Positions 9,759 to 19,135 of a DNA stretch of 64,000 nt are shown here, one piece after another. A program made the translations under genes and the position numbers. How positions within the stretch are numbered: the stretch's first letter is position 1; every line of letters begins with the position of its first letter. The DNA comes from Hyphobacterium sp. CCMP332. GTDB taxonomy: Bacteria > Bacteroidota > Bacteroidia > Cytophagales > CCMP332. The stretch is from positions 2,954,001 to 3,018,000 of the forward strand of contig CP058647.1 of NCBI GenBank assembly GCA_014323545.1, in the 5' to 3' direction. Below the pieces are notes generated by a model. It saw only the letters and a list, made by a program, of their open reading frames with translations. It was not told where the DNA came from and did no database searches.

Positions 9759-10360
9759 TGGAAGAAGAAGAAATGGAAAGCAGAGATTTATATTTGGAGG
9801 ATCAGGAAGCACGAAGACCTTTGTCTATGCATCCAATGAAATTTGCGACATGGCTGTTTATCGTGTCAATCGTAATGATTTTCGCAGCCTTAACCAGCGC
9901 TTATGTTGTAAGAAAGGCAGAAGGTAATTGGCTTGAATTCAATTTGCCAGATATGTTTTACTATACATCAGGGATTATTCTATTGAGTTCGGTGACCATG
10001 CATCTTGCCTATTATTCGATTAAAAGAGATATGTTTGAAAGAGCCAAGATCTTTATTACTGTTACGGTAATATTGGGTTTGGTCTTTTGCTATGGACAGT
10101 TTGTTGCCTGGGGAGAACTGGTCAGCAATGATGTGTATTTCGTTGGTAATCCCTCCGGTTCTTTTGTATATGTCTTTAGTGGATTACACGGAATTCATAT
10201 TGTATCAGGAATTGTTTTTCTTATTATTGTACTTATCAATATTTTTAGATCTAAAATTCATTCAAAAAACATGTCACAAATGGAAATGTGTACAACATTT
10301 TGGCATTTTTTGGATGGTCTTTGGTTATATTTGTTTGGCTTTTTGATACTTAATAATTAA
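9758..10360 (+). CDS. Cytochrome c oxidase subunit III-type protein (first copy)
   Basis: This 200-residue membrane protein is of the subunit III (CtaE/CoxC) family. It has an acidic N terminus of about 25 residues and five membrane helices. The family motifs of the last two helices appear as HGIHIVSG and FWHFLDGLWLY. Subunit III stabilises subunit I and has no redox centre. A second, longer subunit III follows immediately, a tandem pair common in Bacteroidota cox operons. It starts on the last base of the ctaB stop codon and ends 5 bases before the next gene. Confidence 0.88.
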   Translation: MEEEEMESRDLYLEDQEARRPLSMHPMKFATWLFIVSIVMIFAALTSAYVVRKAEGNWLEFNLPDMFYYTSGIILLSSVTMHLAYYSIKRDMFERAKIFITVTVILGLVFCYGQFVAWGELVSNDVYFVGNPSGSFVYVFSGLHGIHIVSGIVFLIIVLINIFRSKIHSKNMSQMEMCTTFWHFLDGLWLYLFGFLILNN

Positions 10361-10365
10361 AAGAT

Positions 10366-11118
10366 ATGGCTACTACTACAGCGAAATTGGATTGGTCGGG
10401 AGGGAATAAACCTTTCAATGCCAGTTATGGTAAACTGATGATGTGGTTTTTCCTCATGTCGGACACCTTTACCTTTTCAGCTTTACTTGTGACCTATGGA
10501 ATGATTCGTTTTAGCTATCCGGCCTATGATGGCGTGGCTGAAAATTTTGTCTTTTCACAGGAATATTGGCCAATACCTGAAATGGTATTCGATGCATTCC
10601 CATTTTTCCATGGTGTTCACCTTCCCCTGGTCTTTGTTGGTTTGATGACTTTTATACTCATTATGAGTTCGGTTACAATGGTTTTAGCGGTAGAGGCCGG
10701 CCATAGAAACAGCAAAGAAGAGGTGCAAAAATGGATGTTATGGACCATTTTGGGAGGGATTGCTTTCCTCGGATGTCAGGCCTGGGAGTGGACTCACTTT
10801 ATCGTTGGTTCCGACTCCGGATTGTCAGTTAAAGAACTTGTAAATGGTGAATGGGTATCACGTACAGTATTTGGAGCCAATCTTGCTGAAAATGAATACG
10901 GACCACAGCCATTTGCTGATCTGTTTTTCTTTATTACAGGATTTCACGGAACGCACGTTCTTAGCGGCGTTGTAATCAATTATATAATTTTTTATAATGT
11001 AGTCATTGGTACTTATGAACGAAGAGGCCATTATGAAATGGTAGAGAAAGTCGGTCTGTACTGGCACTTTGTGGATTTGGTTTGGGTATTCGTTTTTACA
11101 TTCTTTTATCTTGTTTAA
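10366..11118 (+). CDS. ctaE: Cytochrome c oxidase subunit III (second copy)
   Basis: This 250-residue subunit III-family protein has the same closing motifs as its neighbour (FHGTHVLSG, then YWHFVDLVWVFVF). It also has an extra hydrophilic loop around residues 145-185 between helices. Tandem subunit III genes suggest that each contributes part of the usual seven-helix subunit, or that they are two structural subunits; the sequence alone does not decide. The next gene's coding start lies 12 bases downstream in the same transcript. Confidence 0.91.
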   Translation: MATTTAKLDWSGGNKPFNASYGKLMMWFFLMSDTFTFSALLVTYGMIRFSYPAYDGVAENFVFSQEYWPIPEMVFDAFPFFHGVHLPLVFVGLMTFILIMSSVTMVLAVEAGHRNSKEEVQKWMLWTILGGIAFLGCQAWEWTHFIVGSDSGLSVKELVNGEWVSRTVFGANLAENEYGPQPFADLFFFITGFHGTHVLSGVVINYIIFYNVVIGTYERRGHYEMVEKVGLYWHFVDLVWVFVFTFFYLV

Positions 11119-11129
11119 AAAAAATAATA

Positions 11130-11444
11130 ATGGCAGATACTACTAATTTATCACCTGAAGAAGCTTCAAAAGCACATATAAGGAAAGTTTGGAAAACGGC
11201 CGGTATTCTTGCTTTTGTAACGGCTATAGAGTTTGCAATAGCCTTTACTCCCGGAATTCCAAGAACTCTGAAAGTAGCGATATTCGTTGGTTTAACGATT
11301 GTAAAAGCTGCTTATATCGTAGGTGAGTTTATGCATCTCAAATACGAAGTCAAGATATTAATCTGGTCGATATTAATACCAATGGTATTTGTAGTTTGGC
11401 TGATTATAGCCTTATTGGTCGAAGGAGGATCTATATACGCATAA
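11130..11444 (+). CDS. Cytochrome c oxidase subunit IV (small, prokaryotic COX4-type)
   Basis: This 104-residue protein has three hydrophobic helices (about 22-40, 47-65 and 74-96) and matches the small bacterial subunit IV of aa3 oxidases (CtaF/COX4-pro). The segment ending GEFMHLKYE is typical of that family. The start chosen is ATG 11130, after the subunit III stop. An upstream in-frame ATG at 11082 would add a stretch inside subunit III and is unlikely. It sits at the end of the structural oxidase genes and one base before the SCO-like gene. Confidence 0.88.
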   Translation: MADTTNLSPEEASKAHIRKVWKTAGILAFVTAIEFAIAFTPGIPRTLKVAIFVGLTIVKAAYIVGEFMHLKYEVKILIWSILIPMVFVVWLIIALLVEGGSIYA

Positions 11445-11445
11445 T

Positions 11446-12033
11446 ATGAAAATTAATATTAGAGCCGGTCTGCTGGTAATTTTGCTTGCAGTACCGGCTT
11501 TTTTGTTTTTGTTCCTTTTTTTCTTTGGGGAAAATCGCTTTGATCTTCCTTACTTGTTAAATCTTGGAATAGCTAAAAATGGTGAGATTGAATTAAATGA
11601 GAATTGTCGTTCATTTTCAAACCCTGATTTTCTAATTGATAATTCCGGTAAAACGGAAATTCAATCTGATTCTGTTTATCTCTTATTTGACGGAATAACA
11701 AAAGATGATTCTAAATCAATTAAAATAATTTACGATTGTATAATTGAGAATGGGCCGAGTGAAAATCATATCGCCGAGCTAAACAGATTAAAAGATAAAA
11801 TTCAAAACAAGAGGAATATTGAATTGTTATTTATGTACGGCGCGGATAAAAATGAGAATTACTTTAATAGTCTTTTTAAACTTCTCGAATCAGTTTATAC
11901 AGCCTATTACTTTCCGGAAGGAGTGTTGTTTTTGATTGATGAAAATAATTATTTCAGAGGTATATATAATCCCTCTGTAAAAGCTGAGGTCGACCGTTTA
12001 GTTACGGAATATCAAATTTTACTGGATAGATAA
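11446..12033 (+). CDS. Degenerate SCO1/SenC-like protein lacking copper ligands
   Basis: This 195-residue protein has an N-terminal membrane anchor (about 7-28) and a periplasmic domain of thioredoxin-like size. Its position (after subunit IV, before DUF420) and its C terminus, where FLIDENNYFRGIYN resembles the closing strand of SCO proteins, point to the SCO/SenC copper-delivery family. However, the CxxxC copper motif is absent: the only cysteines are one in ENCRS and one in IYDCI. The distal histidine is not evident either. It is probably a structural or regulatory remnant of a copper chaperone. The family assignment rests on context and on weak resemblance. Confidence 0.6.
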   Translation: MKINIRAGLLVILLAVPAFLFLFLFFFGENRFDLPYLLNLGIAKNGEIELNENCRSFSNPDFLIDNSGKTEIQSDSVYLLFDGITKDDSKSIKIIYDCIIENGPSENHIAELNRLKDKIQNKRNIELLFMYGADKNENYFNSLFKLLESVYTAYYFPEGVLFLIDENNYFRGIYNPSVKAEVDRLVTEYQILLDR

Positions 12034-12570
12034 ATGAATATAAGTGAAGCAAGCGAATCCAAGTACAGAAATTTAATTATTCTTCTTTCAGTAGCCATTC
12101 CATTGCTAGTGGCCATCTTAATTTTTTTCCCCCAAAGCGGAAAATTAGGTGATTTTGATGTTTCGTTTTTACCTCATCTCAACGGGGTTCTGAATACAGC
12201 CACATCCATATGTTTGATTGCAGGATTTATATTTATAAAACGTAAAAAAGAATCCTGGCATCGCTTAATGATGATCTCTGCTTTTATTATCTCGAGCATT
12301 TTTTTAGTATCTTATGTCATTTATCATTATCAGGCAGAGCCAACAAAATTTGGAGGCGAAGGAACTATTCGAATGCTATATTACTTCATTTTAATAACAC
12401 ATATAATATTAGCAGCGGTAGTGGTCCCTTTTGTTTTATTTTCTATTTATTATGCCATTAGTGATCAAAGAGAAAAACATAAAAAAATAGTAAAATGGAC
12501 CTTTCCCATATGGGTTTATGTGGCGATTACCGGTGTTGTTGTATATTTAATGATAAGTCCCTACTATTAG
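12034..12570 (+). CDS. DUF420 membrane protein (CtaM-type oxidase assembly factor)
   Basis: This 178-residue protein with five hydrophobic segments has the DUF420 layout. Conserved histidines appear in LPHLNG, SWHRLMM, VIYHYQ and ITHIIL. In Gram-positive bacteria the DUF420 protein CtaM is needed to mature an aa3-type oxidase, and the position within this operon supports the same role. It starts on the base after the SCO-like stop, so it is probably coupled to it. The exact biochemical action (heme or copper insertion) cannot be read from the sequence. Confidence 0.85.
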   Translation: MNISEASESKYRNLIILLSVAIPLLVAILIFFPQSGKLGDFDVSFLPHLNGVLNTATSICLIAGFIFIKRKKESWHRLMMISAFIISSIFLVSYVIYHYQAEPTKFGGEGTIRMLYYFILITHIILAAVVVPFVLFSIYYAISDQREKHKKIVKWTFPIWVYVAITGVVVYLMISPYY

Positions 12571-12574
12571 GCTA

Positions 12575-12868
12575 ATGATAAATTCATTTAAAAAAATTAT
12601 TGCTTCGGGAATTCTGACATTGCTTGTCTGGATTGTAAGTGCTCAAATGGCCTTTTCTCAATGTGCCATGTGTAAAGCTACTGTTGAAAACAGTGAGAAT
12701 TCAGAAACTTTTGCTGCCGGTTTGAATGCCGGAATTTTGTATCTAATGTCTGTTCCTTATATCTTATTTACTGTTATTGCCATACTTTGGTATAGAAATA
12801 GCAAGAGAAATAAAGAAAAGCGAGAAAAAATTGAAAAAAAGCTCAAACAAACCATTAGCAGAGCTTAA
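12575..12868 (+). CDS. Small periplasm-facing CxxC membrane protein of the oxidase operon
   Basis: This 97-residue protein has a signal peptide (residues 1-29) and, just after the expected cleavage site, the pair CAMC at 30-33. One membrane helix follows (about 51-72), then a strongly basic cytoplasmic tail. Small proteins of this shape recur next to cox genes in Bacteroidota, so I infer a metal- or thiol-handling role in oxidase assembly. The CxxC next to a SCO-like protein without cysteines is suggestive. No named family is assigned. Confidence 0.72.
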   Translation: MINSFKKIIASGILTLLVWIVSAQMAFSQCAMCKATVENSENSETFAAGLNAGILYLMSVPYILFTVIAILWYRNSKRNKEKREKIEKKLKQTISRA

Positions 12869-12886
12869 TCTGATTATTTTAAAATT

Positions 12887-15800
12887 ATGAAAAGCAACCT
12901 GAGAGAAGGGCTATTCCTTTTATTTTGGTTGCTATTTTTTATACTGCTGATTTTTAAGGAATTTAAACCCTCCTGGATTCCGGCATCATTAAAAACAGCA
13001 ATAGTTGAAATTCAAATCGAGAATAGAATTCTGGAATTGAGTGAAACTTTCGATGAGTATTCCGTAAGATACAATTCAACCATTCCTTCATTTAAAACCT
13101 TTAGGGAATTACAATTCCCATTTCCTGTATTTATCTACCACAACAATGAATTGGTGTATTGGAATAATAATGAAATCAGGCCACCTCAGTTTCCCAAAAA
13201 ATTGGATAATGGCTTGCTCTATAAAAACAGCGGATATAGTCAATCAATATATCTTATAAAAAAAACAGATAAAGAAATTACTTATTTGGGGATTATACCT
13301 CTTTGGACCAATGTTGGTATAGAAAATGAGTGGCTATCAAAAGGCTCAAACTCCAATTTTAGTTTTAATTGGGAAATTTCTGAATCCGGTCAATGTCAGA
13401 ACAGCATATTTCTGAATAAGGACATTGAATTAAATATATGTTTTCGCGAGAGTGAAGCACACAATACTAAAGTATTTGGCGGCTTAGAATTCGCAATGAT
13501 TTGTGTTTTTATTATTCTTTTAGGCTTGGGTTACTTTAAAATCAGGACTTCAGCTGAAATAATTTCCTCCAAAAGCAGAAAAAATCTTGGTTTGTTCTCT
13601 CTCTTTTTTCTTTTATTAATTCTGTTTTATGAATATTCAAGGAGGTTTCTACTTAATCCTGAGCCCGATTCAGTATTCTTTGTTGTTTATCCCTATTTAC
13701 TGGCTTTCTTTTTATCGATGGCATTGCTCTTACTTAAGGCACCATCCTTTTTTGTTAAGTACAAAAAATGGATTATTCCTCTTGGAATCATACTCATTTA
13801 TTCCTTCTCAAAATCCTACTGGATAGAAATTTTTGATAAAGAAAGTTTTGACCTGGATCTAATAAATTTTGTTCGCTTTGAATGGAAAACACTGGATGCC
13901 TACCTCGGTCTTTTTGGGATGAGCCTTGTTTTTTTTATAACGGTTAGCAGCCTTATTTTAAATACAAGGGATACATCCAATTCGGGATATGACATTTTCC
14001 TGATAGGAATATTGGCCTTATCTTTTTTTCTATTTGAAGGTCTGATAAATAGTGAATGGTATTTTGCGTATCTGATTTTGGCTTTAATTTATTCAATATG
14101 GGTCTTGAATTTTCGAAAAATTCGGAAAGCTTCATTTCAAACTAATATTGCCTATTTAATTTCTGCAATATTTTTAGTGTCTTTTTTTATTACAGAAACT
14201 ACTGCATACGGAAATAATAAAAAAGAGAATAAACAAATGCGGCGGTTTGCTGACAAGGCATTGGAAACGCAATTTGAAATCGAGAAAAGTCTATTAACAA
14301 AAGCCGCGAAAGAAATCTCAAACGACAAGCTTATTTACATTGCATTTTCAAATCCTATGACCTCCAGGGAAATAATTATTCAAAAAGTTAAAAAGGTATA
14401 TCTCGATTCATATTTTGATCCATTTGAGGTGAACATTGACTTTTTAAATTCTAATGGAGATAATCTTGAACCCCAATCAGGATATAGAAATCTCTTTTTC
14501 TTTAAAAGTAATTACTTAAGACAGGAGCGACGGGTATCTGAAATGGTGTATTTTATTGAACCGGATAATGACAGTAAAACCAATGATTATTTTATTCACA
14601 TTGAATTAATGAATGATTCGAAACTTATTGGCCATATTCTAATTGAAGTATTCAGGGATAAGTCGAGCCCAAATAGTATATTCCCAAAACTTCTGGTAGA
14701 TAAAAAATATCGTGATGTAGTTGATAACAAGTTCAAAATTCACAAGTTTCCAAAAACTAATTTTGAAAAATTGAAAGTTGAATTTGAAATTGATGAAGAT
14801 GCTGCTTTAATGTTAAAAAAGTTAAATACTGGCGAAAGGCGATTCATAGAAAGCAAAGGAAGCAAAGTCCTTTTCATAGAAAGCAATGACCATTATTTTG
14901 CCATTTCTAAGAATAAAAGTGAAGCGCCTATAATATCCAGCTTTTCCATTGTTTTTATGGTCTTGAGTTTCCTTGCTATTTGTCTTTACTGGCTCATCAA
15001 AGAAAATAATTACCAGCTAAGAGAACTTCCTTTCAGGCAAAAGATTCAATTCTTTATGAACTTGGCCTTTTTACTACCCTTGATCATTGTCTCTTTGGCT
15101 GTACTAAAATTTATGAATGACAATGACCGGGAAAATGTAGAATCCAATTATCTTGAAAAAGTTCGTGTGATTTCCGAGGGAATTGAAATACCATTTCTCG
15201 ATTATAAAAACGGCCTTATACCAAAACGTGTATTTTTAGAAAGAGCTTCAAAAGCTGCCGGTGTATTTTCTCTCGATTATTTCATTTACGACCTCGATGG
15301 AACCTTGAACAGCAGCTCTAAAGAAATACTCTGGGAAAGAGGAATAACCAATCGCCTGATTGAACCCGGTGCATATAATCACTTTGTTCAGAACAAGGAA
15401 GACTACTTAATTCGTGAAAATCAAATCAATGATTTTGAATACAAAATAGCCTATGCCGCACTTGAAGATCTTAATCAACAAAAAATAGGCATATTAGGAG
15501 TGCCATTTTATGAGTCAAGAGAAGAGCTTGAAACCCGCTTTATTCAACTTTTGAGCACAGTCATCAATATCTTTGTATTGACCTTTATCGTATTCATTGT
15601 CTTTTCAAATAAACTGACCGATTGGTTAATGATCCCAGTATTGCGTTTATCCGAAAAAATAAAAATCACCTCTTTTGAGAATAAAAACGAGCCTCTGGAG
15701 TGGAATACTAAAGATGAAATAGGGCAACTCGTAAATTCATATAATGATATGATTGACAAGCTCAATGAAAGTAGAAATGCCCTGGCCAGGACTGAGAAAG

Positions 15801-16462
15801 AAGCGGCATGGAAGGAAATGGCGCAACAGGTTGCTCATGAAATTAAAAATCCTTTAACGCCTATGCGGTTGAGGCTTCAACAATTAATCAGACAACAGAA
15901 TCTCAATATACCGGAAGAGCAAAAATTAAGTCAAACCCTCAATTCTCTATTACATCAGGTAGACACCTTGTCAGAAATTGCTTCATCCTTTTCTGAATTT
16001 GCCAGAATGCCAAACCCCAAAAATGAAAAAGTAAATATCAATGAGGTCATTCAATTGGCATCCAATATTTATTTGGGTAAAAAAAATATAGAATTAAATC
16101 TTAATATTCCTCAAAAACAATTGTTGACCTATGCAGATGAGAATATGCTGAGTCGATCCATTGGGAATATCATTCTCAATGGAATTCAGAGTGTCGAAGA
16201 AGGTATAAATCCTGAAATTAATATTTCTCTAAATGCTCAGGGTGAAATAGCTGAAATCCGCATTAAGGATAATGGTATTGGAATTGATAAAGATGATGAA
16301 GAGAGAATTTTTATACCTCATTTCAGTACCAAAAGTAGTGGTACCGGCATAGGCTTGGCTTTGGCAAAGAAAACCATAGAATCAGCCAATGGTCGGATTT
16401 CTTTCAAGAGTGATGCTTCTGGCACCGAATTCTTAATAGAATTGCCTTTAATTAAGGATTAA
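12887..16462 (+). CDS. Large multi-pass NtrY-like sensor histidine kinase
   Basis: This 1191-residue membrane histidine kinase has a short extracytoplasmic domain after helix 1, a block of about seven helices (about 200-430), a second periplasmic domain (450-690), further helices, and a third sensor region. A HAMP-like linker precedes the kinase core. The phosphorylated histidine is His984 in HEIKNPLTP. The N box (SRSIGNIILNG), the DNGIGI box near 1128 and GTGIGLALAK complete an intact ATPase domain. The HEIKNPLTP box is typical of NtrY kinases. No response regulator is adjacent. It is the last gene of the respiratory run, so redox or envelope sensing is plausible but inferred. Its stop overlaps the convergent gene's stop. 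Confidence 0.88.
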   Translation: MKSNLREGLFLLFWLLFFILLIFKEFKPSWIPASLKTAIVEIQIENRILELSETFDEYSVRYNSTIPSFKTFRELQFPFPVFIYHNNELVYWNNNEIRPPQFPKKLDNGLLYKNSGYSQSIYLIKKTDKEITYLGIIPLWTNVGIENEWLSKGSNSNFSFNWEISESGQCQNSIFLNKDIELNICFRESEAHNTKVFGGLEFAMICVFIILLGLGYFKIRTSAEIISSKSRKNLGLFSLFFLLLILFYEYSRRFLLNPEPDSVFFVVYPYLLAFFLSMALLLLKAPSFFVKYKKWIIPLGIILIYSFSKSYWIEIFDKESFDLDLINFVRFEWKTLDAYLGLFGMSLVFFITVSSLILNTRDTSNSGYDIFLIGILALSFFLFEGLINSEWYFAYLILALIYSIWVLNFRKIRKASFQTNIAYLISAIFLVSFFITETTAYGNNKKENKQMRRFADKALETQFEIEKSLLTKAAKEISNDKLIYIAFSNPMTSREIIIQKVKKVYLDSYFDPFEVNIDFLNSNGDNLEPQSGYRNLFFFKSNYLRQERRVSEMVYFIEPDNDSKTNDYFIHIELMNDSKLIGHILIEVFRDKSSPNSIFPKLLVDKKYRDVVDNKFKIHKFPKTNFEKLKVEFEIDEDAALMLKKLNTGERRFIESKGSKVLFIESNDHYFAISKNKSEAPIISSFSIVFMVLSFLAICLYWLIKENNYQLRELPFRQKIQFFMNLAFLLPLIIVSLAVLKFMNDNDRENVESNYLEKVRVISEGIEIPFLDYKNGLIPKRVFLERASKAAGVFSLDYFIYDLDGTLNSSSKEILWERGITNRLIEPGAYNHFVQNKEDYLIRENQINDFEYKIAYAALEDLNQQKIGILGVPFYESREELETRFIQLLSTVINIFVLTFIVFIVFSNKLTDWLMIPVLRLSEKIKITSFENKNEPLEWNTKDEIGQLVNSYNDMIDKLNESRNALARTEKEAAWKEMAQQVAHEIKNPLTPMRLRLQQLIRQQNLNIPEEQKLSQTLNSLLHQVDTLSEIASSFSEFARMPNPKNEKVNINEVIQLASNIYLGKKNIELNLNIPQKQLLTYADENMLSRSIGNIILNGIQSVEEGINPEINISLNAQGEIAEIRIKDNGIGIDKDDEERIFIPHFSTKSSGTGIGLALAKKTIESANGRISFKSDASGTEFLIELPLIKD

Positions 16463-17568
16463 AATAATTCAGGGATTTTGGATTTTTTCAAATACTTATG
16501 TGGTTTACTGAATTCGAGGATTTTTAACTCACCGCTATTCAGGTTGTTTATTTCAATATTAAACTCCAAAATTCCATTTGTCCTATAGTTTTTAATATCC
16601 AGTTTGATGGTACTGAAAAGTTTATCATATTCAATTCTTTTTTCATCGAGCTTAACATTTGTTTTTGCGTCTTTAATCACAATTGAATAGGGTGTTTTTC
16701 TCTTTGATTTTGGCAATTCAAATTGAATATAGTCATGGGCAGGATCATAATAGGAATCTTTCGCTTTATAAACGACTAAAATATCTTGAATTAAAAGCTG
16801 ACTTGAATCCTGTCTCATTCCGGAAATTTTATAGAAATATGAACCTTCCAGGGTCTCATTAAGAGTGTCGTATTTGTTGAATTCTACAAAAGGTTCTCCA
16901 AATGAATTTCTCAAATTTGGTGTGGACCACACAATTTTAGATTTTTTTTCTGAATCGTGTCGTCTTAGAATCTGATATTCCTGCATTTGTTCAGCCTCAA
17001 AAGTATCCATAGTCCATTGAAACTGTACAATGGGATTTTGAGTAAAAATAGTATCGCTAAAGGTTGTCTTGTCTGGAAGTAGGGCAAATATTGGAGGGTC
17101 TGTGCTTACATCAATATCAAAATAACAATAGTCGTGAAGATAGCCATCGATAATCATTAAGTAAGTCTTGTTTGCACTAAGGTTCAATTTTATATACATG
17201 TCATCCTGATGGCCGTTTGAAACACAATCTAAAATTTCATAGGATTCCGGCATACAGGGCTCGCCATCAATTATTACAGCCTGAACACCCCGCACATCTC
17301 GGCATTCCTGATTTCGAATATTGATATAATAATCACCGGAATCCAGAGTGGTGAATTCAAACCATTGATCATTATGATAAATCAGACATTGATCCGTCAA
17401 TGCAATATTTAAACACTCTTTTTGGACAGTGCATTCTTCTGTATGTGAGATGTAAGGCCTGTCATTAATCTTAAGGGGATGTCTGTTTTCTATGTCATCA
17501 TTATAAACAGACTGTGCATGTAGCTGTGTGATAGAAATGACAAACAATAAAAACGGTCTTAGTGCCAA
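16459..17568 (-). CDS. Secreted hypothetical protein
   Basis: This 369-residue protein starts at TTG 17568; no ATG or GTG exists before the upstream in-frame stop. It overlaps the end of the MlaF-type gene by ten bases, so it is probably translationally coupled to it. The first 18 residues form a signal peptide ending LHAQ. The mature part has several cysteines between about 46 and 150 and looks beta-rich, resembling pre-peptidase or fibronectin-like modules; residues 175-275 look like a fibronectin type III domain. I recognise no catalytic motif. The stop overlaps the kinase stop on the other strand. Confidence 0.7.
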   Translation of the reverse strand: MALRPFLLFVISITQLHAQSVYNDDIENRHPLKINDRPYISHTEECTVQKECLNIALTDQCLIYHNDQWFEFTTLDSGDYYINIRNQECRDVRGVQAVIIDGEPCMPESYEILDCVSNGHQDDMYIKLNLSANKTYLMIIDGYLHDYCYFDIDVSTDPPIFALLPDKTTFSDTIFTQNPIVQFQWTMDTFEAEQMQEYQILRRHDSEKKSKIVWSTPNLRNSFGEPFVEFNKYDTLNETLEGSYFYKISGMRQDSSQLLIQDILVVYKAKDSYYDPAHDYIQFELPKSKRKTPYSIVIKDAKTNVKLDEKRIEYDKLFSTIKLDIKNYRTNGILEFNIEINNLNSGELKILEFSKPHKYLKKSKIPELF

Positions 17569-18314
17569 TGTTTTTTTGCTTCTCTAACTAATTTACTACT
17601 CATTATAAAATCTAATAGTTCAGGCTGCTCGGAATGCATTATATCGTCTTTAGAGCCTTCCCATTTTTTATATCCTTCATGTAAAAACATGATATAATCA
17701 CCTATTTCAACTACAGAATTCATATCATGGGTAACCACAATGGTGGTAGTATTAAATTCTTCTGTTATTTCCTTAATTAAATTATCAATGGTTATTGACG
17801 TTTGAGGATCGAGTCCCGAATTGGGTTCATCGCAAAAAAGGTATTTTGAATTGAGTGCAATGGCTCTTGCAATACCTACTCTTTTTTTCATTCCTCCACT
17901 GAGTTCGGAAGGCATTTTGCTGTTAGAATTTTCCAATCCAACTAGTTTTAAACAGGTATTTACCCGGTCGTGTTTTTCATCCATACTCATTTTAGTGAGC
18001 ATGTCCATCGGAAATTTGATATTTTCTTCAACGGTTTTGGAATCAAAAAGCGCCGAGCCCTGAAAAAGCATACCAATTTCACGCCGAATGGCTTTCTGTG
18101 TATCTCTGTTGCCTCGAATAAAATCGCGTTCATTGTAATATACTTCTCCAATATCAGGAGAGATAAGACCTACTATACATTTTAATAAAACACTTTTTCC
18201 CGTTCCGGAGGCTCCAATGATTTGATTGACCATTCCCTGAGAAAAGGTGCCACTCACGCCTTTTAATACTTCTTTTTCTCCAAATCTTTTCTCTATATTC
18301 TTAAATTCTATCAT
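17559..18314 (-). CDS. MlaF-type ABC transporter ATPase
   Basis: This 251-residue ATPase has Walker A GASGTGKS at 34-41, the signature LSGGMKKRV, Walker B FCDEPNSGLD and the switch histidine in VVTHDM. The LSGGMKKRVGIARA form and the permease partner are typical of the Mla/Mce lipid transporters. The start used is ATG 18314, whose A is the last base of the permease stop codon; the frame remains open about 57 bases upstream but that part lies inside the permease gene. Together with the permease it would move phospholipids between the membranes. Confidence 0.9.
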   Translation of the reverse strand: MIEFKNIEKRFGEKEVLKGVSGTFSQGMVNQIIGASGTGKSVLLKCIVGLISPDIGEVYYNERDFIRGNRDTQKAIRREIGMLFQGSALFDSKTVEENIKFPMDMLTKMSMDEKHDRVNTCLKLVGLENSNSKMPSELSGGMKKRVGIARAIALNSKYLFCDEPNSGLDPQTSITIDNLIKEITEEFNTTTIVVTHDMNSVVEIGDYIMFLHEGYKKWEGSKDDIMHSEQPELLDFIMSSKLVREAKKHWH

Positions 18315-19048
18315 CAGAAAACCAATAGTAATTGAGCCAAAAGATAATCTGCAATCAAAATTGCAATACAACTGGAAGTTACCGCCCCTGTAGATGCAAT
18401 TCCAACCTCAAGTGCACCGCCTCGGGTATGAAAACCCCAAAACGCTGAAATCGATGAAACGAGGAATGCAAAAGCAAAAGATTTGATCAAAGCAAAACTC
18501 ACATTGAATGGAATAAAATCTGCTCTTAATCCATAGGCGTATTCATGCGGTGTTATGACGCCAGTCATAATACCTGCAAAATAACCTCCAAGTAATAGCA
18601 ATCCGGCACTTAGAATTACAAGCAGGGGGTAAACTATAAGGGATGCGATTACTTTTGGCAAGACTAAATAGGAGGTTGCATTTATTCCCATTACCTCGAT
18701 AGCGTCTATTTGTTCGGAAATTCTCATCGTTCCCAGCTCACTTGAAATATTGGATCCTACCTTACCGGCAAAAACTATGGCCATAATAGTAGGGGACATC
18801 TCGAGTATAGCCATATCTCTTGTTACCAATGCAATAACATAATCCGGAATAAGCGGGCTTATGAGATTATGGGCAGTTTGAACAACAGTTACAGCGCCCA
18901 TAAAAGAAGAAACCAACACAAAAATGAAAACTGAATTTACACCAATCTGATAACATTCATTTACCACCATTTTTACATACACACCAAAATTCTCTCTGTT
19001 GGTGAACATATTGTACAGGAATATAAAATACCTTCCGAGTTGGCCCAT
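18314..19048 (-). CDS. MlaE-type ABC transporter permease
   Basis: This 244-residue permease is of the MlaE family, with about five hydrophobic segments. The family stretch GKVGSNISSELGTMRISEQIDAIEVMG runs from about 90 to 117. It is the first gene of a three-gene minus-strand operon with the ATPase and the secreted protein. No mce-domain (MlaD) gene is present here, so the substrate-binding partner must be encoded elsewhere. A TAAATTTG sequence reading leftward from 19075 fits a Bacteroidota -7 element, but no good -33 element goes with it. Confidence 0.9.
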   Translation of the reverse strand: MGQLGRYFIFLYNMFTNRENFGVYVKMVVNECYQIGVNSVFIFVLVSSFMGAVTVVQTAHNLISPLIPDYVIALVTRDMAILEMSPTIMAIVFAGKVGSNISSELGTMRISEQIDAIEVMGINATSYLVLPKVIASLIVYPLLVILSAGLLLLGGYFAGIMTGVITPHEYAYGLRADFIPFNVSFALIKSFAFAFLVSSISAFWGFHTRGGALEVGIASTGAVTSSCIAILIADYLLAQLLLVF

Positions 19049-19135
19049 ATTTGTATTAGATTTAGCGCAAATTTATAAAGCTGCTGAACTTTATTTGTTT
19101 AAGATTCTTTTATTAACGTAAATCATTTCCAATTT

